A DNA stretch of 64,000 nt, taken from NCBI GenBank assembly GCA_021234155.1, contig JAJEKV010000060.1, forward strand, positions 5,726,323 to 5,790,322, given 5' to 3'. Within the stretch, counting starts at the first letter, position 1; every line of letters begins with the position of its first letter. The stretch is from Isoetes taiwanensis. Lineage: Eukaryota; Streptophyta; Lycopodiopsida; Isoetales; Isoetaceae. The translations under genes and the position numbers were made by a program. The notes below the pieces were generated by a model. It was not told where the DNA came from, did no database searches, and saw only the letters and a list, made by a program, of their open reading frames with translations. Positions 33,540 through 44,585 of this stretch are shown here, in pieces.

Positions 33540-35760
33540 AATAAAATATGCTTCTGTATTCCTTCGTAGAACGTTGTATGGAATCCCATGACCTCTTGGT
33601 CTTCGTTTATGCTAGGAAACAGCTTAAACTCAGCGAAATGTTCCATGCACAGCCAAAAAGCTTCTGGAACACTTTGAATACTCGCACGGCCCAGGAAGAG
33701 CTTAACTCGGATGCCCTATTACAGATGGTCAAAGATCTGTACCATGTAACGGAGGCCACATCAATGCAAATATATTCCGCTGATGAAGATTTGTTCACTG
33801 AAGAGGAAGTTGGGATCAAATTGGCAAACATGAAGAATGGAAAATCAGCAGACCTTCAAGGAATATGTGTAGAATTATTGAAGTGGGAGGTCAACAAATC
33901 GGAGGGCGGTAATCACGTCTCATCTAAATCAAAGCTGTGAGATATGGTTTGCCACAAACATGGAAGGAGAACAAAATAGTTCCGATATACAAGACTGGGG
34001 ATAGAAGGGATGTATGCGGAATTACCGCACCATTATGGTGGGAAGTGTGTTCTCAAAACTCTTGGGCAGTTTATTAGAAAGAAAAGCGGCGGTTAAAATT
34101 TGAGGAGCATGGGAAAAGGGCTACATGCCAAGCAGGTTTTAGGAGACAGCATAATACTCTAGACCATGCAGTAACTTTAAGGGTTCTTATTGAAAAGGCA
34201 AAAGAACCAAGAAAAGCCCTTTATTTGGCCTTCATAGATTTCTCGAAGGCGTTTGACACGGTGCCACGAGATAATCTAGGTGCACGTATGGATCAAATCG
34301 GTGTTCCCTTGTCTCTTAAAGGAGCTGTCAGTAAATTGTACGAGGAAGTGATCGCCAAGCTTTCATGCAGATTAGAAGATACAGTACAAAGCACAATGGG
34401 AGTACGTCAGGGTTGTCCATTATCGCCGACGCTATTTGGTCTGTACATTGATGAGCTGGAGGAATGGCTACAACAGAGGGGATTCGCAGGAACGATGCTA
34501 GGTGACATTCTCATTCAGTTGCTTTTGTACGCAGACGATGTAGTACTAGTAGCGGACTCACCGAATGGACTTCAAGATCACTTGAACAGTTTAAGTGATT
34601 TCTGCAGAGCCAAACAAATGAAAGTAAATTTGGGTAAGTCCAAGGTGATGGTTTTTGGAACAGTTAAGAGGCAATCTTTTTGGTATGACGGTTCTTTGTT
34701 GGAAATAGTAGAATGCTACAAATATCTCGGCCTAGAATTTTCATCTAACTACAAATGGAAAGATTGTGTGCATAAAGCGTGTTACGGTGGCAAAGCAAAG
34801 ACTTTATAGTATGTTGGCGAGATGCCATAAGGCCTCTTTGGGTGATTGGAGTTTGAAAAAAATGTTGTTTAAGACTCTCGTGCAGACTGTCATCTTGTAC
34901 GGAGCTCCCATTTGGGGGCCATCTATATCTCTAAAGCTCTGGGGGCAGATTGAAACGGTGCTCAAATCTTTCCTCCACGAAGAGCTAGGAGTCAAAAGAC
35001 AGACACCTTACGCTATACTCTTGGCAGAAGCAGGTTTGATTCCTCTAGAAGCTGAGGCTCTATATCAGACAATTAATTTCGTCAATAGAGTCAACCTAAT
35101 GTCGAGAAGATAGATTTGCCTAAGATAGCATCGCTAGCATCCACCATCGGGGTGGTTGCATGATGTCATGAAGTGGGCGGGGGGATGGGGAATAACAGAG
35201 ACTCTTGGCCTACTAACGGGCACGGCGCTAGAGATGGGGTCCAAACCAAGGCGGTAGAGATCTTATGGGAAAAGAAGGGGTCACGGATGCTCACCTATCT
35301 AGAGGATATTAATCCCTTGTTAACTTACACAGACCAATGCTACCTGAGAGCCAGAATCTCAAAGCGTGCCAGGCATATTATTGCCAGATACAGAACTAGC
35401 TCACACCATCTAGCAATCGAAGTAGGAAGATGGAGGCAAATTCCAAGAGAGAGCCGAATCTGTGCATTATGTGACCATCATAAGGTGGAAAGTGAATTCC
35501 ATGTGTTTCTAGAATGCCCTGCTTACGATGATATTAGAGATAGACTTGGTATTTGTTGCCATAGTTTTCAAAGTTTTTATTCTCTATTGATGATGGAACC
35601 AGCAAGTGCTTTAAGCCACTTCCTCCATCAGGTTGAGCTACATAGGACACTCATTATGACATTGGGTCATGATTGATCGATTGATGTACACTGTCGCTCC
35701 ATGACCTTCAAGGTCTTTTGCGGGCGTGATCATAATATTATTTATTTATTTATTATTTTA
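33540..35760 (+). mobile_element. LINE (B) of a non-L1 clade, intact RT motif but broken ORF
   Basis: Coding sequence runs through several frames: FWNTLNTRTAQEELN, the pre-RT segment KNGKSADLQGICVELLKW, then the RT ORF 34225-34809 (AFIDFSKAFDTVPRD, GVRQGCPLSPTLFGLYIDEL, LLYADDVVLVADS, KYLGLEF). The catalytic YADD is intact. Downstream frames contain a terminal zinc-binding segment CALCDHHKVESEFHVFLEC at about 35462. The 3' end is an (ATTT)n-like tail at about 35734-35770 instead of poly(A). The 5' end is truncated or unrecognised. The motif style differs from the L1s in this window; clade not assigned. Confidence 0.85.
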
Positions 35761-35837
35761 TTTATTTAAAAAGTCTATTCTATTCTATTCCTTCATTATA
35801 TAAGCTCCTTAGAATATTCTTGCAAATAAAAATATTC

Positions 35838-36065
35838 TAGTGGTCGTTTAGCCTAGGTCTAGCAACTATAGGTCTTGAGTTCGAGACCACCCAGAATCAC
35901 ACTTTGAATTGTTGGGTGTCAAGACCCGCAGATGCAATGTAAAGTGGTTGGGGGCAGGGCCCAATCAAGCAATGTAGTGTGGTGTGTGGTCACCTGTCCA
36001 GTTGGATGCTGCCTAGTGGCGTGATGTTAAAATACTATCTATCTAGCTCTCTATCTATCTTCATT
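35838..36065 (+). mobile_element. Probable tRNA-derived SINE
   Basis: The head has an A-box-like TTTAGCCTAGG and a B-box-like GAGTTCGAGACC (35877-35888) at tRNA spacing. A unique body of about 150 bp and a CTAT-rich 3' tail (36035-36062) follow. This order is that of a SINE. It does not fold as an intact tRNA. Target duplications were not identified. Confidence 0.45.
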
Positions 36066-36985
36066 ACATTATCTAAAATCCTTCAATCAAAGTTTTGCTG
36101 CTATAGCACGTAACATATCAATTGATTGTCAAGTAATCTTCGAGCATAAGAATACAATATACACAGAACATAATGGCGTGTTTAGAAGTCAGTAAGAAGA
36201 TTGTGCATTAAGTGCAAATTTGGCTACAACTTAGTTTAGAGACTAGGTGCACATCAGTTTGGAGTATATGATGATTGAATTCATCTAAAAAATAGAAAAA
36301 AGAAATGTTAAAAGGCACCAGCTATAGAATACGAAATCTAAATGCAGATGCGTGTTTGCAATTTTCATTTGATAGGAACTTACCTAGATATGAAAAAAAT
36401 TTATACAAATAAGACGCCCACTTGCAGATTTAGTATAAAATGGACAATAAACTAAGTGTAGGATATACATATTATTCGTTGCAATAAGAAACATACTTAC
36501 CCTTCTCAATTGATCGAATACGTTTACAAAGATGGTACAAGATTACAAATTTGGCCCGTTAAATGAGATTATGTTGAGCATCTATTGCAATAGATGATCA
36601 GATGAGATTGAAAACTACCCTACCCAAGTGTCCATACTCTCAAAGCATATGTAGATATGTCGCAAAGAACCATATAGGTATATCATGGCATAGGTCGCTA
36701 CATGAAAGTTGAAGGTAAAGGACAGTTTCTAGACATTAAGGTAAGCATAAAAACACATTGAGAGCATTATTTGGATGAAAGCTAAATTTCTAAATTTGAA
36801 AAAGGGGAAAGAGACCTAAAGAAAAGGTCATGTGGCCGTGACAGCTAAAGTAATTGCTTTGAAAAAACTATATCCAAATTTTATTAACTATGAATAGGAG
36901 CATGACCATGTATAGCCAAGATTGCTCAAACTTTGAAATAAAAAACGCAAATGAGTACCAATTGTGATGCTCTTCGATCCTACAT
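36066..36985. other. No gene seen
   Basis: AT-rich intergenic sequence without supported coding or repeat structure. Confidence 0.4.
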
Positions 36986-37182
36986 AATGCTCTCGTGGTA
37001 TAAATACAAAAAACTGCCCCCTCAGATAATAATGAAAGGCTCTGGTCTAACTCAGACCACTTGTGATGGACAACTCCCAAGTGAAAGGACACAATGTCAT
37101 TTGCCCATGCCGCCTTTGAGACAACATATACTGCAGAAGCGTATCTACAAAGTAGCACAATACATATAACTTATTGTATTAC
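36986..37182 (+). repeat. Dispersed direct repeat, copy 1
   Basis: About 195 bp beginning ATGCTCTCGTGGTATAAATA recurs at 37528-37722. Shared landmarks are GGTCTAACTCAGACC and GGACACAATGTCATTTGCCC. Nature unknown. Confidence 0.8.
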
Positions 37183-37527
37183 CACGAAGGGTGGGCCATC
37201 AATTAGCTTTGAACATAGCCCTGAATCATAAAAAATGCATCACATATAAGAGTTCCTACCTTGGATCAAACTTTAAGGGGGTTGACTAATGGTTAAAGCC
37301 TCCATCATGAAACTGAGCTTGGCTGGCAGAGAACATTGGCAAGGATGTCCATTCCATCTACCCCTCCCGTGTATACTTTGCAAATAGGCTAAAACATGAT
37401 GAGTCGTGACTGTAGCCTTCAAGAAATGTGATCCTAAGAAATCATCCTAAGGGACCACTCCATCTTACATCTCCCCAGTCTATGAAATAGGAATGTCCTC
37501 TAGAAGCACAATGGAACTGGGAGCATT
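37183..37527. other. No gene seen between the direct repeats
   Basis: Short intergenic stretch, no supported feature. Confidence 0.4.
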
Positions 37528-37722
37528 GATGCTCTTATGGTATAAAAACAAGAAACTGCCCTCACAAATGATAATGAAAGGCCCTGGTCTAACTCAGACC
37601 ACTTGTGATAGACAAATGCCCGAATGAAAGGACACAATGTCATTTGCCCATGCCGCCTTCGGGACAACATATATTGCAGAAGCGTATCTACAAAGTAGAC
37701 AATACATATAACTTACTATACT
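37528..37722 (+). repeat. Dispersed direct repeat, copy 2
   Basis: Second copy of 36986-37182, about 540 bp downstream in the same orientation, with scattered substitutions and small indels. Confidence 0.8.
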
Positions 37723-39098
37723 ACCATGAATATCACACTCATACTTGTTTACACACAATGCCAAAATATAGCCTAACTCATTATAAAGACCCTCGCAGCT
37801 AGTAGTTGCGTCATCGGCAAAGTCCTACCTTCGTAAACCCATTGCCCCTATTATCTAGTACACCATCCACAGCCAGGTGGGCTCTTATGCATAGGCTGCA
37901 TCTAATAAAACCTACGGGGTATCTAGCTAGAAGCATCCATACATCTACAACCTCTAGGTCTCTAACCCTCTTCCCCACTCACAAGAGGTATCTAAGTACC
38001 ACACAACCATTTAGATAACATAACTGAGAAAACATAACATATTCCCATCCAACTACTCATACAAGGGTCATTCCTAAACATCAATCAGATGATCCAGCTC
38101 TCATACTCATCCCATGGCTTGCCCTCTGTTGTCACGAGCGTCTCCATCTACATTGGCTGCTAGGAGGCTGCAACTCAAAACAGCACATAAACTATTAAAT
38201 ACATCCGAAATTTCAAGTACTTGATATCTATTTACATATAATTAACAAAACAAGTCCTTGGACTAAGAGTAAAGTTGTCAGCTACTGCTCTATTGGCCTG
38301 AAAAATTACAATCAGCAGTTGTAAGTACTATTAATCATGTCTAAAGCTGGCAGTGCCTTTATGACGTAAGGAATGGCTTTATTTATGGCCATAGAAGGAT
38401 GCCTCCTATCATGCATACTACATGTTCCACATGTTCTACACCTACCCCTTCCACGTTAACTACCTCATTGATGGTGCGGCCTTGGCACTGCTCTGTAAAT
38501 TCCAAGTGCTCTGTAAAGTCCAAATATAAAGTCCTTCAAGATCCTTCTTAAGAACCCATGTAGCGTATTCCACTGGCAAGTATATCCACATAATCAGATA
38601 CTGCAAGAATTAGGTTCTTCGTTTCTTATTTTAGGCCCAATCAAGAACTTAGGTCTGCTCTTCCGCCATTTCTAGTAGAGGTGGAGATTCCAAAATCTTA
38701 TGATTTCTAGTAGAAGTGGAGATTCCAAAATCTTATCTGGGTTAGACATATGCTTCTTAAGAAAACTACCTTATGGACTTTAATAAGGTGTGCAGGAAGA
38801 TCCAATGTTTATACCGAAAGCCCTAATTAATGAGGCTGGGCAGTGCTTTGTATTTTAACCTACAGAATGGCAACACTTTCCCATAGGTCAAGGGATCATC
38901 AAATCTTATTCATACATTTGTCTCTGTATAAGTTGTGCAAACGAAAAAGTTATATGGAGCAGGTTTCCTAACACATACTCATAGGCACTTAACTCTCTCT
39001 CAAAAGCAATGCTTAAACTAGCTTTACTGGGGCCTTTACACCCACAGATGTTTCAGTCTTTGAACCAGTCTCCTGCTCATCAAATGTGAGGTGCATGC
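37723..39098. other. No gene seen; 36-bp tandem duplication inside
   Basis: Intergenic. ATTTCTAGTAGAGGTGGAG plus about 17 following bases is repeated in tandem at about 38667-38738. No coding region is supported. Confidence 0.4.
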
Positions 39099-39140
39099 AG
39101 CAATAGCAATAGCAATAGCAATAGCAATAGCAATAGCAAT
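39099..39140. repeat. (AGCAAT)7 microsatellite
   Basis: Seven perfect tandem copies of AGCAAT. Confidence 0.95.
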
Positions 39141-40964
39141 GGCTTTGGCTTTTAAAGCATAGCAAGTCCAACCATAAGAAAGATGATTTTAAGAAAACTT
39201 GAAATCGCGGTCTAATTTCTACAACAGCTTGATTTCCTCTTGATACTAGCCAAGCAGTCTCTTGCATCTTCATGCCTAATTTAACATGACTTCTCTGATT
39301 GCTGGTTTGGGAATTTATGAGATCTGATAAATCTGCAATTAACTTAGCTTAAATGTCCTTGCTGTCTTTAAACAGTTGCTATCATGTTTGTTTTGAAGCC
39401 ATATAAGGATTTATTGAAGATCTTGATTTGGACATCATAACAGCATATTCCTGAGATGGCCTTGATGTATTATACATCATAACAACATATTCCTGACATT
39501 TTTGTCAGGCACATGTAGTTTGAATCAAGCTCATCCAAAAAATAGGCTAGGTTATGAATTTTGCTGGGAGAAAGACTAACCAAAAGAGTGGGATATGTGC
39601 AGGTGGAAGGAGAATGAGATCACAGATGGAATGAAGAAATGAATATCGTAGATGAACAAGGTGATTAACGAAAATACAAATTGGATAAATCTGGACACAA
39701 CTTAATGGATTAGGACTAACCTCTGCAGTAAGATTGCCTCTGTCAAAAACCCTGCACAATTTTGCTACAACATCAAAATCTCGGCTAGCAGCAAGAGCTC
39801 AGCTATTGGCGAGGTGGCAAAATATAATGCTATGAAGCAGATACTTGCCGATGGATAATAGCTGGCCCTTGTAATTGTCAGGGAAAAGCCCACAGCAATG
39901 ATTTGTTGCCCAGCATTCCAGCTCCTTGCCATCATCAGGTGAGGCAAGCACCCTCCCTCTTATCGCCGGTCAGTAGGTGAAACCAAAGGTTCAACAGGTC
40001 AAAACTGGCGTCTACAAAACTGGAAAAACAAAATACATGACAAAACATAAAGGTCTAATTAAAAAAAAAATGGATAATGACTTGTATAAAAAGCAATATT
40101 CCAAGGATATTCGCTGAATATTCTGGAACCCAACAAAGAAAACAGGGTTGCCCAAACCCTTATAGGCTGCTGCATGATGCATAGGTCTTCCTTTGAATTT
40201 ATCAGCAACAACATCCAGCATCCTTCTTACTGCCATGGCATTGAATATTGAGGAACAGCGGCACCATCAGCTTTGGCATCCTGTGGTCTTGATGTTCAAC
40301 AGCCAAACACACATGATCAAATGCAAGACAAATGTATCCATGACCATGTGAATTACTGAAGGTGAGGCATAATAGAGTGTAACATCCTTGCTTCTTTCTT
40401 AGCATAACTACACTGTTCCTTATCCAGTCCAAGGTCCAGAGTTAATGGCTACAAAATGCAAAGATTTATCTGTTAGTTTTCTTCAACATTGACAGGTTCA
40501 TGCTCCATAAATACATTGATTTGGCAGAAATAAGCTGTTTTATTCCATCGTAATTAAATTTTAAGTTCCAAAGCTTTCTAATGCTTAATTGTAGATCCCC
40601 TTCCAATTGGGAGTCTTCCGCAAATATCTTTAAGTCACCTCTATTAAAACGAATGTACCATGGGCAATAAACGACTGCATGCACAAAAGAGACAATAATT
40701 AGAATCAAAGGGAAAAAGAGAAATAAACCGACAAAACACTCAAAAAAATTTCTTAAAAGATCGCTCAAAGTCTCGTGAAAAGAGCCCTAGTCATATCAGA
40801 GAAGAAAGCTGCCATGTAATCTAAAGAATTTTCAAAAATAAAAAGATTCATAGCACCTCGAAAAGAAAAACAACCTGCATTGCACCATTCTCTGCTTTCT
40901 TTGGATTCAGTAATTCATCTCATCAGATTGGGCAATCGAAGTATAGCTGATCCATTGCAAGAGA
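39141..40964 (-). other. Downstream flank of the U11/U12-59K gene, unassigned
   Basis: No gene is securely supported. Short minus-strand coding-like blocks at 40190-40440 and 40012-40236 (AVRRMLDVVADKFKGRPMH) could be exons or a pseudogene of an unknown protein. The stretch next to 40965 probably contains the 3' UTR of the minus-strand gene. Confidence 0.3.
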
Positions 40965-43303
40965 CTAGTTTATCTGAGCCTTCATCCCACTTACTGAAGG
41001 CTTTTTCGAACCAGTGACAAGGTACGATGCCCATGTTGGGTCTGATGGTGCTGAAGGTTCAACCCAAGAGGCTGGAATTCGACTGTCAAACAATACATAA
41101 AATTTAACAATTTTTGTCTATTAAAGATGATCGTCAAGGCACTAGCATACTTAACACACCTGCTGCCCGGCATGATGAAAGTATCCCAAGCCCGCCTGAC
41201 CTGGAAATAGCCAAAGTCTTGATTAACATCATTCAATGCTGCTAATTAATCTAAACTATTACGGTAAAGCATACTTCAATAAGTGCTCCCATGTCAATAC
41301 TGCTCCCATAATAGTAGCGATAAACATCAGGTGGCAGTCCTTTGTAATCATCTTGCAGAGCATTATTAACATTTTCTGTAAGTGATTCACTCTGGTGAAA
41401 ATCTGAAGGCAGATCCTTGGTTGGGATTGTGGTGCCAACCAGATTTGCTGCCTTTGCTGCTTCTGCATTTGCAATAGCAATAGCAGCTGCATTAGTATGG
41501 GCTGCCGCTGCTTCTTGACGTTCTTCCTCCTCCACTGCTGCTTGAACACGTTCCATAAATATATCATCTTCCTCTGGGAAAAAGCGTCCTGAGAAAAATG
41601 TGGAATTCAGTATTAAAGTACTGCACTGGTGATTCCCCATCCTGCTGCGCATGTCTAAATGGCATTTGCAGTGAATTATCTTTGGGTGAGTACGGATGGC
41701 TTCAACCATAACAACAGCCAACAAGGATAAGATTTATCAAATGAATAAAAGTCAAACCAATGACCTTGCTTCTTTAATTTCTGGACTCGAATGGCCCGCA
41801 ACTCCTTGAGCCTTTCTACCATTAGCACCAGCTCCAACTGCAGAATCATAAAACAAGATGAGTTACATGCAGATGAGGTTCATAAGCAGCCTTTCAAATT
41901 CCATGTACCTCTTCCTCTAGTCTCATCCTGTCCTCTCTTGCTTTCTTCTCAGCAAGCAACTTCATTTTATCCATCTACAGCACATATTGAACTCTATAAG
42001 CAACTTGAAATAGCATGGACATAAGTATATGAATAAAATGTTCCAAGAAGCCCCTTCCCCTTGTAGCATCTAGACAAATGCTATAATTTTAAGCTGCGAA
42101 AATTTTGTAAATCTAAACATAGGGTAGTGAGGAGTGTTTGTTGCACCCACTAACTGTTTTAGCAAGTATGCAATTGGATCCCCAATGTTTCCAACTGCAA
42201 CTTCAAGATGGCTCAATTAAGAATGCAAAGATACCTTGGATTGGAAAGCAATGTTGTAATGCTTGCTAACAGACCAAACAGCAGCCCTAAGGTGTCAACT
42301 GCCTTAATCAAATAAGAGAAGAATTGATGACTAACATATGTGAAATATGCGCCTGGAATCATCAAGAATAAATCTGAATTCAAGTTGTGACATGATTATT
42401 ATACCTTGCGTCCAGCTATGTCTTTTGCAATCTCTCTGGCTCTTCTTTCATCAGCCTCGTGATCTGCTTGTTCATATCTTTCATGTTCCTGAAAGAATAT
42501 CAGAAAGTAAGCATCCAACATATTTGACGGGAAATATCTGCAAAGAGGGCTTCAGAGAGAGTGCCTTCTGCCTGAGTTCTGCAGCCTTTTGTCTTCTCCG
42601 TTTCCTCCACAGGCGATTGCGTTTGATTTTCAACTGCTTATCTACAATGTTTGAGGCAGCAGCAAGTTGTTCCAACTCTGCTGAACCATCATCGAGCTGC
42701 TTGATGGGAAACAACAGGGTTTGAATTGCTTCCTGCAGATCCTTTGCGGCCTTCCTTGCCAAAGTCTCCGCTTCCTCAAAAGAAACATGCCGTCCAGATA
42801 CTGCAGCACAAATGAGTCTCTTGTAAACATGTTGCACCTCAGATGCTGGATCACTTCCTTCTGCTAGGCTGATAGCATCATCCAATGCTTCATCATCTGC
42901 GGGTATCTCTACTTGATCCTTCGGCGATTTTTCTTTCAATGAAGCTACTGATTTCAACTCTTCTATACTGTTACCAAGATAGACTTCATCATCAATAATT
43001 TTGTTAAGAATACCTGAAGCTGATCAAAGAATGCAGGGAAAACACAATATTTCAAACTAATGCAAACCAGCTACATAAGAAAGGGAAAAAACCAGACAAG
43101 CAAATTGAAACGAATACATACACAGCTTTTAGCAGCGTCAATTTATTTGCTAGGTCGAAAAGATGCCGACAGAGGCGAGGAGTATCCCAGGTGGGCTGTG
43201 GAGAAGAGGGTGAGAAGAAAGGGGGAGGAAGGGGTGCCGGAATTGGCCATTGTCCTCCGTGAGGTTGGATTGGCATGGATGATAGCGGAGGCCATCGCTG
43301 CAT
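40965..43303 (-). CDS. PDCD7: U11/U12 snRNP 59-kDa protein (PDCD7 homologue), minor spliceosome
   Basis: The host gene encodes a component of the U11/U12 di-snRNP that recognises U12-type introns in the nucleus. Eight exons read on the minus strand: 43303-43122 (ATG; proline-rich MQRWPPLSSMPIQPHGG), 43013-42565 (EEVYLG-type start to WRKRRRQKAAELRQK), 42488-42405 (EHERYEQADHEADERR), 41974-41909, 41837-41765 (VERLKELRAI), 41588-41275 (FFPEEDDIFMERVQAAV, alanine-rich, YRYYYGSS), 41200-41160 (VRRAWDTFIMPGS) and 41082-40965 (IPASWVEPSAPSDPTW, stop). The last two match the conserved PDCD7 ending (R-x-x-WD, then GWVxPxxPSxxxWA). Exons 2-8 join in frame; the exon 1-2 junction does not with the sites I see. 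The product is about 440 residues, close to human PDCD7. Most introns are 71-77 bp. Confidence 0.8.
42489..42564 (-). other. Putative GC-AG intron of the U11/U12-59K gene
   Basis: Between exons 2 and 3 the only arrangement that keeps frame with a normal plant intron size is CAGAAG|GCACTC ... TTTCAG|GAACAT (76 bp), giving LRQK-EHERYEQ. A GT alternative (CCC|GTCAAA) is in frame but leaves a 41-bp intron. Confidence 0.5.
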
Positions 43304-44569
43304 GGCTCCTATTACAGAAACTGGATATGCAAGTTTTTTCCCCCTTCTTCAAGGATTGAAGGAGGCCAAATCACACTACAGGCCAAACATATATACGTCT
43401 TCGTGTAGGGTATGGTCGCCTTGTTTGCGCACTTAAGAGGCAAACTCTTGTAAGTCGAGGTTCCGCAGGTTATACAACATTGTTCAATGGGTTATAGTGT
43501 TATTATTCGTTCTTTATCGGGATTTTTTCTATCCTTGATTTCTGGCCATTGGATGCTCGAATATTCTGTGCTCTATGCAAAATCAACGACCATTAAATTT
43601 CTCACCACTAAAACGCCTGCCACTTCCAATGGTCCAAAACCAATGCACGGTTAGAAGGAAAAACGAGAAAAGAAAAAACCAAGGCGACTGTGCCCGGCCG
43701 GGGCTTAGGCACGCCTTCCTGGCGGCGGCGCTCACGCTCACACCCTACCGGAATCAACCACTGCTGCGGCAATCAACCATCCCTTACACCTCTTTGCCTC
43801 ACCCTCCACGCTACTCGACTTAGGAGCGGATTCTGAAGCGGCAACTAAAGGACCGGGCCCTTAAATTTTTAGCTTTGAGCAAAAGCCCTTAAATTTTAAC
43901 GCACGATCAAAAGCCTTTGTACATTGCACTTTGCGCATGATTCTCGGCTCAAATGCGGTAGCCCTCAAATCCGGCGGCGACTCCCAAACCACATGGTTAG
44001 AAGAAAGGGAAAAAAAACAAGGTGAAGGCATCAGGAACCCGGTAGGCTGATCTACGCCCCAAAAGCGGGCGGGATTCTCTAAGCGCCTCTTCAAAACCCA
44101 AAGCAGAATCGGCCTCAAGCCCCTCCTGCGTCCTTTCTCCTCTCTGCGCCTCAAAAGCTGGACATGCCTCCCTGACCAACGGATGCCAAAATTTCTTTCT
44201 AGATTGACACCATGAAACCACAAATCCAAATTCGCATATACGGCAATAAGCAGCTCAAACCGCTGAAAAAATACCCTCAAAATACGATTTGCAATACAAT
44301 ACAGCCGCCAAATCTAGGCCCAACCATGCGAGAGATACCCTCCCCAAATACCAAACGAAATAATAGAACATACTAGAACAATTTTTCATCAAAATCCCTA
44401 GGTTAAGAAGTTATAGCATCATGAGCTGGGGCATTTGTGTATACCCCAAGTCTGCCATCGCCAGACTTATGGACTCGCGAAGACGCCAAGTGTGCCACCT
44501 GACACGCCACTTAACATTATGTTCGTCTGCCGGTCTCCCACGATCGGGTAACGGTGCATCAATACAGCT
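43304..44569. other. Upstream flank of U11/U12-59K, no further gene supported
   Basis: This should hold the promoter and 5' UTR of the minus-strand gene. A 139-codon minus-strand ORF at 43861-44280 has no recognisable motif and low-complexity composition, so it is not called. Confidence 0.4.
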
Positions 44570-44585
44570 TCACGCTTACACCATG
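44570..44585. repeat. LINE target duplication, left copy
   Basis: TCACGCTTACACCATG, identical to 50461-50476, abuts the poly(T) (poly(A) on the minus strand) of the LINE. Confidence 0.9.

Noticed and set aside
35838-35905. tRNA gene
   Set aside because: A- and B-box-like motifs are present but no cloverleaf or anticodon arm forms; a SINE head explains it better.
42489-42564. AT-AC (U12-type) intron in the U11/U12-59K gene
   Set aside because: ATATTTCCC near the exon end is not a good U12 donor, no U12 branch site is evident, and the acceptor is a normal AG; a GC-AG intron keeps frame.
43861-44280. 139-codon minus-strand ORF upstream of U11/U12-59K
   Set aside because: No motif, basic low-complexity stretches and no splice link to the gene.
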